From Halarcobacter sp. (GTDB taxonomy: Bacteria; Campylobacterota; Campylobacteria; Campylobacterales; Arcobacteraceae), in the NCBI RefSeq assembly GCF_963675975.1, contig NZ_OY780939.1, forward strand, positions 310,001 through 374,000: a DNA stretch of 64,000 nt, written 5' to 3'. Of this stretch, positions 9,300 to 21,000 are shown in pieces. The notes below the pieces were generated by a model. The model ran no database searches. It saw only the letters and a program-made list of their open reading frames with translations, and was not told the origin of the DNA. The position numbers and the translations under genes are program-made. How positions within the stretch are numbered: the stretch's first letter is position 1; every line of letters begins with the position of its first letter.

Positions 9300-12057
9300 T
9301 TATAGATCTGTATCTATTTGATCTTCTATAAAGATAGAGATATTTGGATTAGTTGAACTTGTATACTCATAGAATTCACCATCTTCTCCATCAATTTGAG
9401 TTTTATCTGCTGCTTTATTCCAAGAATCAGAGTCATTAAACTCAATAGAATCTCCATCATTTCCTTTGATAACTAAATCATTGTCACTATCAGTTATATC
9501 TACAATATCATCTAAATCTAATTTCAAGTGTTGATCTTCACCATTATCTAAATCAATAACTTCAATATTATCAACTCTTTGCGCAATATCTGCTAAATCA
9601 ATAGTATCTTCATCATCTAAAGATAAAGTATCATATCCAGTACCCATATCTATATGAGCTGAATCTTTTATTTCATCTCCAAGATTAATTGTGTCATCAC
9701 CTGAGCCTGTATCAATTTTAGCATTATCTTTTATGTCATCACCAACATTTATAATATCATCACCAGATCCTGTATTGATATTTGCATTATATTTTATATC
9801 ATCACCTACATTAATTGTATCATTTCCTGCACCAGTATCAATATCTGAATAATAGCTTATATCATCGCCTGCTGAGATTTCATCTTCACCTGATCCAGTT
9901 GTAATATCACTTGTTATGTCAAATATTCTACTTATACTTTCATCAGCATCTATATCATCTGATACAGCTTCAACATCTGTGAATTGTGCTGTAGCACCAT
10001 CAGTTGTTGTTGCAGTTGCAGTAACAGAGATATTAAAGTCTTCTGTATCACTTGGAACTTCCATTATGATATTATCATCACTAATCGAAGTATCAGAATT
10101 TGGAACTGTAACTGTCCATGTTCCATCATTATTATCTACTAAAGTATAAACTTCACTACTTAGAGTTGCTCCTGTTGGAACTCCACTAATTAATACAGAT
10201 AATGTTTCATCAGCACTTACATCAGCTAAAGCAGCACTTATACTTACAATGTATTGATATGATGTAGTAGTTATAGTGTTACAATTAATTCCTGAACCAT
10301 CACCAAATGCAATACCTTCTATGTTATTAAATGTAAGGACTTTTCCTGTTTCTTTATCAACAATATGTCCATCTAAATTATCATGGAAATGAATATCAGA
10401 GAAATAATAATTTGAAGCTGGTTTACTCAAGTATAGTATATCTGTTCCAGCATCTCCATTTATGGCAGGTTGATTATCTCCAATGTTTCCAATAATTGCT
10501 ATTAAGTCATTTCCACTTCCAGCATTAACATTTGACCCACCTTGCATCTCTCCTTTAACAATAATGATGTCATTTTCTGATGTTCCAATTACATTACCAT
10601 TTTGTACAATATCACCTTCAAATATAACTTCATTTGTAGTCATATTATATGTATTATTAATTGTATTAGTTACAACCGATGCATTTGAACCATCATATGC
10701 ATTTGTAGAAGATAAATCAATATCATTTATGTCTCTCGTTGCATTTTGATTACTTTCATTATCATATAAAATTAAATCACCATCACCTAAAGTAGTTAAT
10801 TCTAAATTGTATTGATCTTGCGCAGGATTATTATTGTTATCTTTTACAAGTTGTACTATTTCATTAGCTTCAACATTACTTTGGTTATTTAGATATGTTA
10901 TTAATTCCCCTAAGTCCTGAGATGTACTACAAACTTCATTTGTTGTAATTGTTTTTGAGTATTCAACTTCAATATCTGCAACTGGTGTATTTGCATAATC
11001 CTCCACAACTAAAGTAAATGTTTTTTCAGTATCTGCTTCTAATGGACAATCTACTGTACCATCTAATTGATCTTTTAAACTCTCTTCAGATGTAGATTTA
11101 ATACTTAACTCATAACTACCTTCAGCAATTCCAAGTGGTAAAGTTACTGAGATAGAACTTAAATTCCAAGATAATACATCAACTGAGTCATTTGTGCTTG
11201 TTGATGTAAATTCATTTGAACCATCAGAGATTATTGTACCTTCTGGTAAATTATCAATTACTAATCTTGCCAAACTTTCTGAGCCATCTAAATCTGTTAA
11301 TGCAGAAGAAATATTAAATTCTACTGCTTCTCCAGCTTTTGTCGTAAGTTCACTATCACTTGTAACAACTTCACTATATGTTATTTCATGAATTAGATAA
11401 TCATCACCTTCTGCAAAAGATGAGAATCTAATCTCATCAAACTCTTCACCTGTAGTTGTTTCAAATGTATATGGTCCATCTACTGTGTCAGTTCCTCCAT
11501 TGTGAGTAATTGAGTCTCCAACTTTTACACCATCTTTATAAAATGCAATTACAGCTGTTTCACCAGAATATGAAGCATAATCATAACCATGTTTCCAAGC
11601 AAAAGATATATCAGCACTTGAAACATCATTATCAAAACTAACTACTAATGATTCAGATTTTGAAGTATTTGTATCAAATCCAATCTCATTTTCATCACCT
11701 TGATTTGCCCCGCCATAAGTAGCACCATCAACTCCAATACCATCATGAATTGTTCCTGTTACAACAGAAACTGAAGTTTCATTTCCATTTATATCATAAG
11801 CTTTTACACTATATCCACCATTTGTTTCAGTTGCATTTGTTACATCAATTGTAGTTGTTGTTGTAATTGTTCCTTCAATATCTAATGTTGGAGCATCTGC
11901 AACAGGTGATACATCGATTGTAACTGTAGAACTATTACTCCATGAATCACCATCTGATGAACTAAAATCAAATTTAGCATAATCACTTTTTTGATCACCT
12001 AAACCAGTTGTATTGTATTCATCTCTTCCTGAATCATTTGTATCTGGAGTAAATGTA
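9300..12057 (-). CDS. C-terminal part of giant RTX adhesin (out of frame with the N-terminal part)
   Basis: This is the secretion-competent end of the adhesin, about 915 residues. The frame is open from the frameshift near 12057 to the stop at 9300, but lacks a credible start of its own: the first start-type codon is a TTG near 11273, inside a domain. It contains Ig/cadherin-like beta domains and four 21-residue acidic Gly-Asp repeats (for example INTGSGDDIINVGDDI). A closing segment (DNDLVIKGNDGDSIEF and a hydrophobic/acidic tail ending IEDQIDTDL) is typical of type I secretion targets. Adding one base near 12057 joins it to the upstream ORF as a single reading frame. It is either the tail of a gene disrupted by real mutation or the result of a sequencing error. 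Confidence 0.85.
9658..9909 (-). repeat. Four 63-bp tandem repeats encoding RTX-like 21-residue units
   Basis: Matching positions recur every 63 bases (9658, 9721, 9784, 9847). Each unit encodes the pattern [ID]DTGSGDDTINVGDDIK plus a variable four-residue spacer. Gly-Asp turns of this kind bind calcium in RTX proteins, but the period is 21 residues and not the canonical 9 or 18. Confidence 0.75.
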
Positions 12058-15000
12058 AGCTTCCACTATATATATCAGATTTAGAAATTTCAAGAGGTAA
12101 ATCACTTGATTCTACTTCTACTCCATCAACTTTTAATAACCCAAGAGATGGTAGAGATTCAATTTTTATAGATGTTGCATCACTATCAAAATCATTTATT
12201 GTGAAAGTATAAACATTATCTTCACAAAGAATTACATTTGTATCTTCGATAATAATTGGTCTATTTATTGTAATATCTAACGCAGATGTTATATTATCTC
12301 CATCACCATCAGTTACAGTATAAGGGATAGATATATCATCAATATCTATTCCACTATCTAAGTTAGTAATTTTATATTGTGGATTATCTGTGTTAATATC
12401 TGTAGCTTCTACTTTAATAACAACTTCACCAGCAATTGTACCAACTAATAATGTACCACCAACAACATTCCAAGAAACAGATGAGCTATCATCTCCTGTC
12501 ACAGTTGGAGTTTCCCAAGTAAAGGCTAAATCATCTGCTGGTCCATCAGCACCAAAACTAAAGTCTAATGAACCAGTTTCATTTACAACTGTTCCAATTA
12601 AATTTGCTGATAAATCATCAGAATCAACTACTGATGCGTTTGAAGAAATTAATTTCAAGTATTTATCAGAATCCATATCTATTCCAATTGCATAAACATC
12701 CGAAATATTATTTGTTGAATTACTTAAAAAATCTTCCCAAGCTTCTAATCTATTTGCATCTAAGTATCCTGTACTATTAGTTGATCCATCAATATAATCT
12801 TGTCTATATCCATTTGTTGTATCATCAGGATCTGAAGTTCTATCATCTAGTTCTACTGTTGGAACTCCATCAGATAAGAAATAAACATAAGTATTTCCAC
12901 CATTTATTGGTGTAGTATAATTTTCTTCTGTTTGCTCCAATGCATCTTCATAGTTTGTATAACCACCTGTAGATAATTTAGCTAATTCAGAACTTAATGA
13001 TTCTGAATCTAACCATCCTGAAACAGGAGTTTGAGCTGTAGTTGAGAAAGTGTTCAATTGTGCATAAACTTCTTTTCCTTGAGATTCATATTCTGCAACT
13101 AGGTCTTCAATTGCACCAATAGCTTTAGATAATCTATCTCCACTTTGTCCCATACTTCCTGATATATCTAATGTAAATACTAAGTTTACAGGTTCAGAAG
13201 ATACATTAATTTCAATTGAAGAATCATTTGAAGTTGGCATATCATCTTCCACTGTTACACTTATTGTACCTGTAGCTGGTGAATATACCCCATCAGATAA
13301 GCTTACATCAAAATCAAATGAAACTGTATCTTCTGTACTATTTACTGGATGGTCAATAGCCTGAGAGATTGATACCTCATAAGATACTGTACTTGGAGCA
13401 GTAGAACCTTGCTCATTTACTATAGTATTTCCACTATTTAACTCAACTTTTATAACTTCACCCTCAGAATTTGAACCAATTGCAACTGCTTTATTTTCAG
13501 TTCCAGAAGATGTATCATAAGACCAAACTATTGTTTCAGAGTTTGAACTTAAGTTTGTTGGTAATGATGATAAATCAATCTCTATAGTATTTTCATTTGT
13601 ACCATTTGTTGTGATATTAATAGTCCCAGAATAAGTATTTGAATCTGTAACATCTGTATAATCTACTCCTGTATAATCTGAAGCTTCTTGATAATCATCT
13701 TTAATTCCATCATCTAAACCTTCTTCTGATACAACAGCTGTAGCATCATCTATTGTAAGATTTGAATTATCATCTAAAATAGTAGTTGTTACACTTCCAA
13801 CTCCAATCTCAACTTTATCAAAACCTCCACCACTTGTAGAAGAGATACTTACACTATATTTTTCACCACTATCAGCATCTGTATCAGTAATTGTTGTAAC
13901 ACTAAACTCTTCCGATGAAGTTTCACCAGCTTTGATAGTAACATCTTTAGTTATTGCAATATAATCACCATCTTGAGTTGTTATATGTCCTGTTGTAACA
14001 GTTACAATTAAGTCTGTTTCAGGTGCTTCATTAATTGTTACTTTATAACCTTCTGCATCATTACCTTCCATAACAGTTTCTGGCCCAACAATATTTAATA
14101 CAGCTTTATTATAAGTATTTAACTCACAACCACCAATATCAACAGTAACTTTCATTGTATTACTATCTTTGTCTCCATCATTTACAATAAACTCAAACTC
14201 TCTCGGAGTTCTATTTTCACTTGATGATTCAAAAGTAAGAGATTCTAATGCTAATTCATAGTCAGCTTTTGTCGCTGTACCAGTTAATTCAACAACTAAA
14301 TTACCATTTGCATCAACACTATTACTTGCTATTGTGATACCACTTGGTAATCCAGTTGTATTTATTACATCACCAACTTGGTAGTTAGTCAATGTTACAG
14401 TTGCACTTTCTAGATTTGCATCATCTACATCTGATAAAGAGATATCTGATAATATTGTATTTTCATTACTATAATCAGTTCCAACTAGTTTGATGTTATC
14501 CATATATGCACCAAATGTATCTGCATTTCCAGTTGATTCAAAAGATAATGTTGCAGAGTCACCTGAAATATTTGAGTAAGATGCTGTTACTGTATACCAA
14601 TCTCCATTTGGCTCAATTGAAGCTTTTACTCCTGCTGGTGCATCTATTGTAACATTTCCTGAACCATCTACATTTATAGCTACAGTGTATCCAGCAAAAG
14701 TAAATTGCATATCACTACTATCTTCATTACCAGGTCTTGGTGTATAGTCAAAGCTTAATGTAAACTCATCATTTGAAGTACCTAAATCAACTTGTGTAGT
14801 AATGCTACTGTTAACTCCACTTGTATGAGAATCTAACTCAATATAAGTATCTGAATCATTTGCAGTTTCTAATCCATGTACTCCACCATCAACTCTTACT
14901 TCAACTCCTGAATCATTCATTTGCCATTGGTTTTGATCATCACTTACTAATATATCATCCCCATAAGTTCCATGATCTACATACCAATCATTATTAAAAT

Positions 15001-18000
15001 TAGAGTCTTTGTAATCTTTTGAAATACCTTCAAAATCTTCTTCAAGTAATACAGTTTGAGTTGCATTTCCTAAAGTTTCACAAGGATGAATAGTGATTAC
15101 GAAATCATCATAATCTTTATCTCCCATAGATAAGTCCTCGAAACCTATAGTTAAGCCACCATCTGGATTTATTGTCATTACAGCGTGATCTTGACCATCA
15201 GTTGATAAATCATTATCTGTAGCATATGCGCTTACATTATTTCCATCAACTTGCCATCCATTTGTATCATCATAAGTTACTGAAGAAGATGTTGTAATAC
15301 CTGAACTTGTACCATTTGGAATAATAAAGAATCCTATTTCACCACTTAAATTTGTTAGTGTTCCTAAGTTCACACCATCTAAGAATTGGTCAAAGTTACT
15401 TCCATCTCCATCCATATCACCTGTATCATTATAAATAATATGTGCTTCATAATTTCCATTTTCATCTACTGTGTAGTATCCAAATGCATTTGTATACGTT
15501 GCATTTCCACCAAAATAATCTATAGAAAGGCTTGAGTTACCATCTCCCATATTTATTTCTATATTACCATTATCAACTGGGAATACTGGACTTCCATTTC
15601 TATCTAATAGTTCATTTGGAGAAATCATATCTCCGTTTCCATCACCATCAACATCTAATAAGCCATTTACTGTATGAATTGGTTGATCATTTCCTGTTAT
15701 AGATTCAATAATTGGTGCATCATCAGTACCTTTAATAATAATACCAACTGCTGCATCATCACTATCTACTCCATTTGATGATACATATTCTATTTTATCA
15801 ATAACGAAATCACCTATATTCATTTCATCTACTGTAGTATTTGTATCATCTACTTGATATGAATAGTCTCCATTGCTAGAAATTGTTAAAGTTCCATAAG
15901 CAGTATTAATAGTCACAGGTGTTCCATCTTGTGGAATTTGTGTAGTTGTTCCATTTATAGTTACTTCTGTAAGACTTGTAACATTTTCATCATTTGATAA
16001 AATATTTCCTGCTGCAACTATTCCTTCTATAGGAGAGCTTGTTGTATGAGTATTATTATCAACACCTACCCATTCATGACCTTCTTCTTTAGCAATTACT
16101 ACATCGCACTCAGCATCAGCAACTGATGTTGCAGGTCCACTTCCTTGGAATGATTGAATAAAGTAGTCTGAAGAATCTACAGTACCATCAGCATCACCAT
16201 TCAAGTATTCTAATGATTCAAATCTTATTTCATTGAATAATTCATTTCCTGTATCAATAGATGCTGTTGTTACACCATTTGCATCAGTATTTGCTACGAT
16301 AATTCCTCTAGCTACTTCAACACCATCTTTGTATGCAATCCATTGTGCAATTTCATCTCCACCTTCTCTGTCAATTAAATGTCCTAATGTAACAGTTGCT
16401 GTATTTAACATACCTTCAAATTCCATCACTATAGATTCTGAATTTCCTGTTTCTGTATCATATTCAATTTGTTGAGTTGGCCAACCAGATGCATCTCTTG
16501 GACTACCTGCTACACCAATTTCATAATAATCGTTTGCATTACTATCAAGACCTGCACTTGAATTATCTGACAATGACACTTCATCATCATGAGTAATTTG
16601 AGCTTCTGTTCCATCTGCATTGTATGCTTTAATAATTACTTCTTGACCATTACTGTCTGTATTATCCCAATCTGCTTTATTATTTTCATCTCCATCCCAA
16701 CTATATTGTTGACTTGTTTCTGAAATATTTCCTAAATCTACATAATAAGGAACTCCATTGTTGATAACACTTTCTGTGTTATCTTCATCTGTGTATGGAT
16801 ATACATCTGGTTCATCACCATCAGTTTTACCATTAATAACAATATTTAATGTGGCTTCATCACTTAATGTTCCATTTGATGCAACATATGTAATATTGTC
16901 AATAATCATGTCGCCATCTTTCATTGCATCAACTTCATCTAAGCTATTGTTAACAGTGTATGAATAATCACCATACATATCTATAGTTAATGTTCCATAC
17001 TCAGTTACTACATCTACAGTTGATCCATCTTGTGGTACATCTGTTACTACGCCATCCATTACAATTTGTGTTACAACATCTGCATTTTCATCGTTTGTTA
17101 ATACATTTCCTGTAACTGTTTGATCATTGTCCGTGCTAGTATTGTTTCCACTGTTAACTGAACCATCACTTGTTAATGAGTTTTGTAAGAATTCATTATC
17201 AACTTTTACACCACCGTTATTTTTTAAATCCGTACTATCAATCCAGCTTATATCATCAGGAAGAGTAATTGCATTTCCATCTTTATCCCAATATTCTGAA
17301 CCATGAGATGAATTAGCACTTGAAGCTTTAACTATATAATCAACAACAGTAGCATCTCCAGGAATTTTTGCTTCAAGGTCAGCAAAATATTGTTGAGGAT
17401 CACTATAATTTTTAATGTCATCTTGATAATCATCAATTTTAACTAATGTACCATCACTCATACAAACAATTACATTAGAAATACCTGGTAAACTAGATGG
17501 TGTATCATTTGTATCTACACTTTCATCTACAAAATTAATATCACATTCTGCATCAATATCATCATCTGTATCTGTATCAGTATCAGTGTCAGTGTCTGTG
17601 TCAGTATCTGTATCTGTATCCGTGTCAGTGTCAGTATCAGTGTCTGTATCCGTGTCTGTATCTGTATCAGTGTCCGTATCTGTGTCAGTGTCTGTATCTG
17701 TATCCGTGTCTGTGTCCGTATCAGTATCAGTATCCGTATCTGTGTCCGTATCGGTATCAGTGTCTGTGTCAGTGTCAGTATCAGTGTCAGTATCAGTGTC
17801 TGTATCAGTGTCAGTGTCTGTGTCTGTATCCGTATCAGTATCTGTATCCGTGTCTGTGTCGGTATCAGTGTCCGTGTCAGTGTCTGTATCTGTATCAGTG
17901 TCCGTGTCTGTATCAGTGTCCGTGTCAGTATCCGTATCCGTATCTGTATCCGTATCAGTATCTGTATCCGTATCCGTGTCTGTGTCAGTGTCCGTATCTG

Positions 18001-21000
18001 TGTCTGTATCAGTATCCGTGTCTGTGTCGGTATCAGTGTCCGTGTCAGTGTCTGTATCTGTATCAGTGTCCGTGTCAGTGTCAGTATCCGTATCCGTATC
18101 TGTGTCAGTATCCGTATCCGTATCTGTATCTGTATCAGTATCTGTATCCGTGTCTGTGTCAGTGTCTGTGTCCGTATCAGTGTCCGTGTCTGTATCTGTG
18201 TCAGTATCAGTATCTGTATCCGTGTCTGTATCCGTGTCTGTATCCGTATCAGTATCTGTATCCGTGTCCGTGTCAGTGTCTGTATCTGTATCAGTGTCCG
18301 TGTCTGTATCAGTGTCAGTATCCGTATCCGTGTCCGTGTCAGTATCCGTGTCTGTATCCGTGTCTGTATCTGTATCCGTATCTGTGTCAGTATCTGTATC
18401 TGTGTCAGTATCTGTATCTGTGTCAGTATCAGTGTCTGTATCTGTATCAGTGTCCGTATCTGTATCCGTATCAGTGTCCGTGTCTGTATCCGTGTCTGTA
18501 TCTGTATCTGTATCCGTATCAGTGTCCGTATCTGTATCTGTGTCAGTATCAGTATCTGTATCCGTGTCTGTATCCGTGTCTGTATCCGTGTCTGTATCTG
18601 TATCCGTATCTGTGTCAGTATCTGTATCTGTGTCAGTATCTGTATCTGTGTCAGTATCAGTGTCTGTATCTGTATCAGTGTCCGTATCTGTATCCGTATC
18701 AGTGTCCGTGTCTGTATCCGTGTCTGTATCTGTATCTGTATCCGTATCTGTGTCAGTATCCGTATCCGTGTCCGTGTCCGTGTCTGTATCTGTGTCTGTA
18801 TCGGTATCCGTATCAGTGTCAGTGTCTGTATCTGTGTCAGTATCAGTATCTGTATCTGTGTCAGTATCCGTATCCGTATCTGTATCAGTGTCAGTATCCG
18901 TATCCGTGTCCGTGTCAGTATCCGTGTCTGTATCCGTGTCTGTATCTGTATCCGTATCTGTGTCAGTATCTGTATCTGTGTCCGTGTCCGTGTCAGTATC
19001 CGTATCAGTATCTGTGTCAGTATCCGTATCAGTATCTGTGTCCGTATCAGTGTCTGTATCAGTGTCTGTATCAGTGTCAGTATCCGTATCCGTGTCCGTG
19101 TCAGTATCCGTATCTGTATCCGTGTCTGTATCTGTATCCGTATCTGTGTCAGTATCCGTGTCAGTATCCGTATCAGTATCTGTGTCCGTGTCTGTATCTG
19201 TGTCAGTATCCGTGTCTGTGTCCGTATCAGTGTCCGTGTCTGTATCTGTGTCAGTATCAGTATCTGTATCCGTGTCTGTATCCGTGTCTGTATCCGTATC
19301 AGTATCCGTGTCCGTGTCAGTGTCTGTATCTGTATCAGTGTCCGTGTCTGTATCTGTGTCAGTATCAGTATCTGTATCCGTGTCTGTATCCGTATCAGTA
19401 TCTGTATCCGTGTCCGTGTCAGTGTCTGTATCTGTATCAGTGTCCGTGTCTGTATCAGTGTCAGTATCCGTATCCGTGTCCGTGTCAGTATCCGTATCTG
19501 TATCCGTGTCTGTATCCGTGTCTGTATCTGTATCCGTATCTGTGTCAGTATCTGTATCTGTGTCAGTATCTGTATCTGTGTCAGTATCAGTGTCTGTATC
19601 TGTATCAGTGTCCGTGTCTGTATCCGTGTCTGTATCTGTATCCGTATCTGTGTCAGTATCCGTATCCGTGTCCGTGTCCGTGTCTGTATCTGTGTCTGTA
19701 TCGGTATCCGTATCAGTGTCAGTGTCTGTATCTGTGTCAGTATCAGTATCTGTATCTGTATCTGTGTCAGTATCCGTATCCGTATCTGTATCAGTGTCAG
19801 TATCCGTATCCGTATCTGTGTCCGTATCAGTATCAGTATCAGTATCTGTGTCCGTGTCTGTGTCCGTGTCCGTATCTGTGTCCGTGTCCGTGTCGGTATC
19901 GGTATCAGTATCCGTATCTGTATCTGTATCAGTGTCAGTATCAGTGTCTGTGTCAGTATCTGTATCTGTATCCGTGTCTGTGTCAGTATCTGTATCTGTG
20001 TCTGTATCGGTATCAGTATCCGTATCTGTGTCAGTGTCTGTATCTGTATCTGTGTCTGTATCGGTATCAGTATCCGTATCAGTATCGGTATCAGTGTCGG
20101 TATCCGTGTCTGTGTCTGTGTCCGTGTCCGTATCTGTGTCCGTGTCTGTGTCAGTATCTGTATCCGTGTCTGTGTCAGTATCTGTATCCGTGTCTGTGTC
20201 AGTATCTGTATCCGTATCTGTGTCAGTGTCTGTATCTGTATCTGTGTCTGTATCGGTATCAGTATCAGTATCAGTGTCGGTATCCGTGTCTGTGTCCGTG
20301 TCCGTATCTGTGTCCGTGTCCGTGTCGGTATCGGTATCAGTATCCGTATCTGTATCTGTATCAGTGTCAGTATCAGTGTCTGTGTCAGTATCTGTATCTG
20401 TATCCGTGTCTGTGTCAGTATCTGTATCCGTGTCTGTGTCAGTATCTGTATCTGTGTCTGTATCGGTATCAGTATCCGTATCTGTGTCAGTGTCTGTATC
20501 TGTATCCGTATCTGTGTCAGTGTCTGTATCTGTATCTGTGTCTGTATCGGTATCAGTATCCGTATCAGTATCGGTATCAGTGTCGGTATCCGTGTCTGTG
20601 TCTGTGTCCGTGTCCGTATCTGTATCTGTATCTGTGTCTGTATCGGTATCAGTATCAGTATCAGTGTCGGTATCCGTGTCTGTGTCCGTGTCCGTATCTG
20701 TGTCCGTGTCCGTGTCGGTATCGGTATCAGTATCCGTATCTGTATCTGTATCAGTGTCAGTATCAGTGTCTGTGTCAGTATCTGTATCTGTATCCGTGTC
20801 TGTGTCAGTATCTGTATCCGTGTCTGTGTCAGTATCTGTATCTGTGTCTGTATCGGTATCAGTATCCGTATCTGTGTCAGTGTCTGTATCTGTATCTGTG
20901 TCTGTATCGGTATCAGTATCAGTATCAGTGTCGGTATCCGTGTCTGTGTCCGTGTCCGTATCTGTGTCCGTGTCCGTGTCGGTATCGGTATCAGTATCCG

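Noticed and set aside
12050-12062. Programmed ribosomal frameshift in the adhesin gene
   Set aside because: No X-XXY-YYZ slippery site or following hairpin is visible, and adhesins of this type are not known to use recoding. Mutation or sequence error is simpler.
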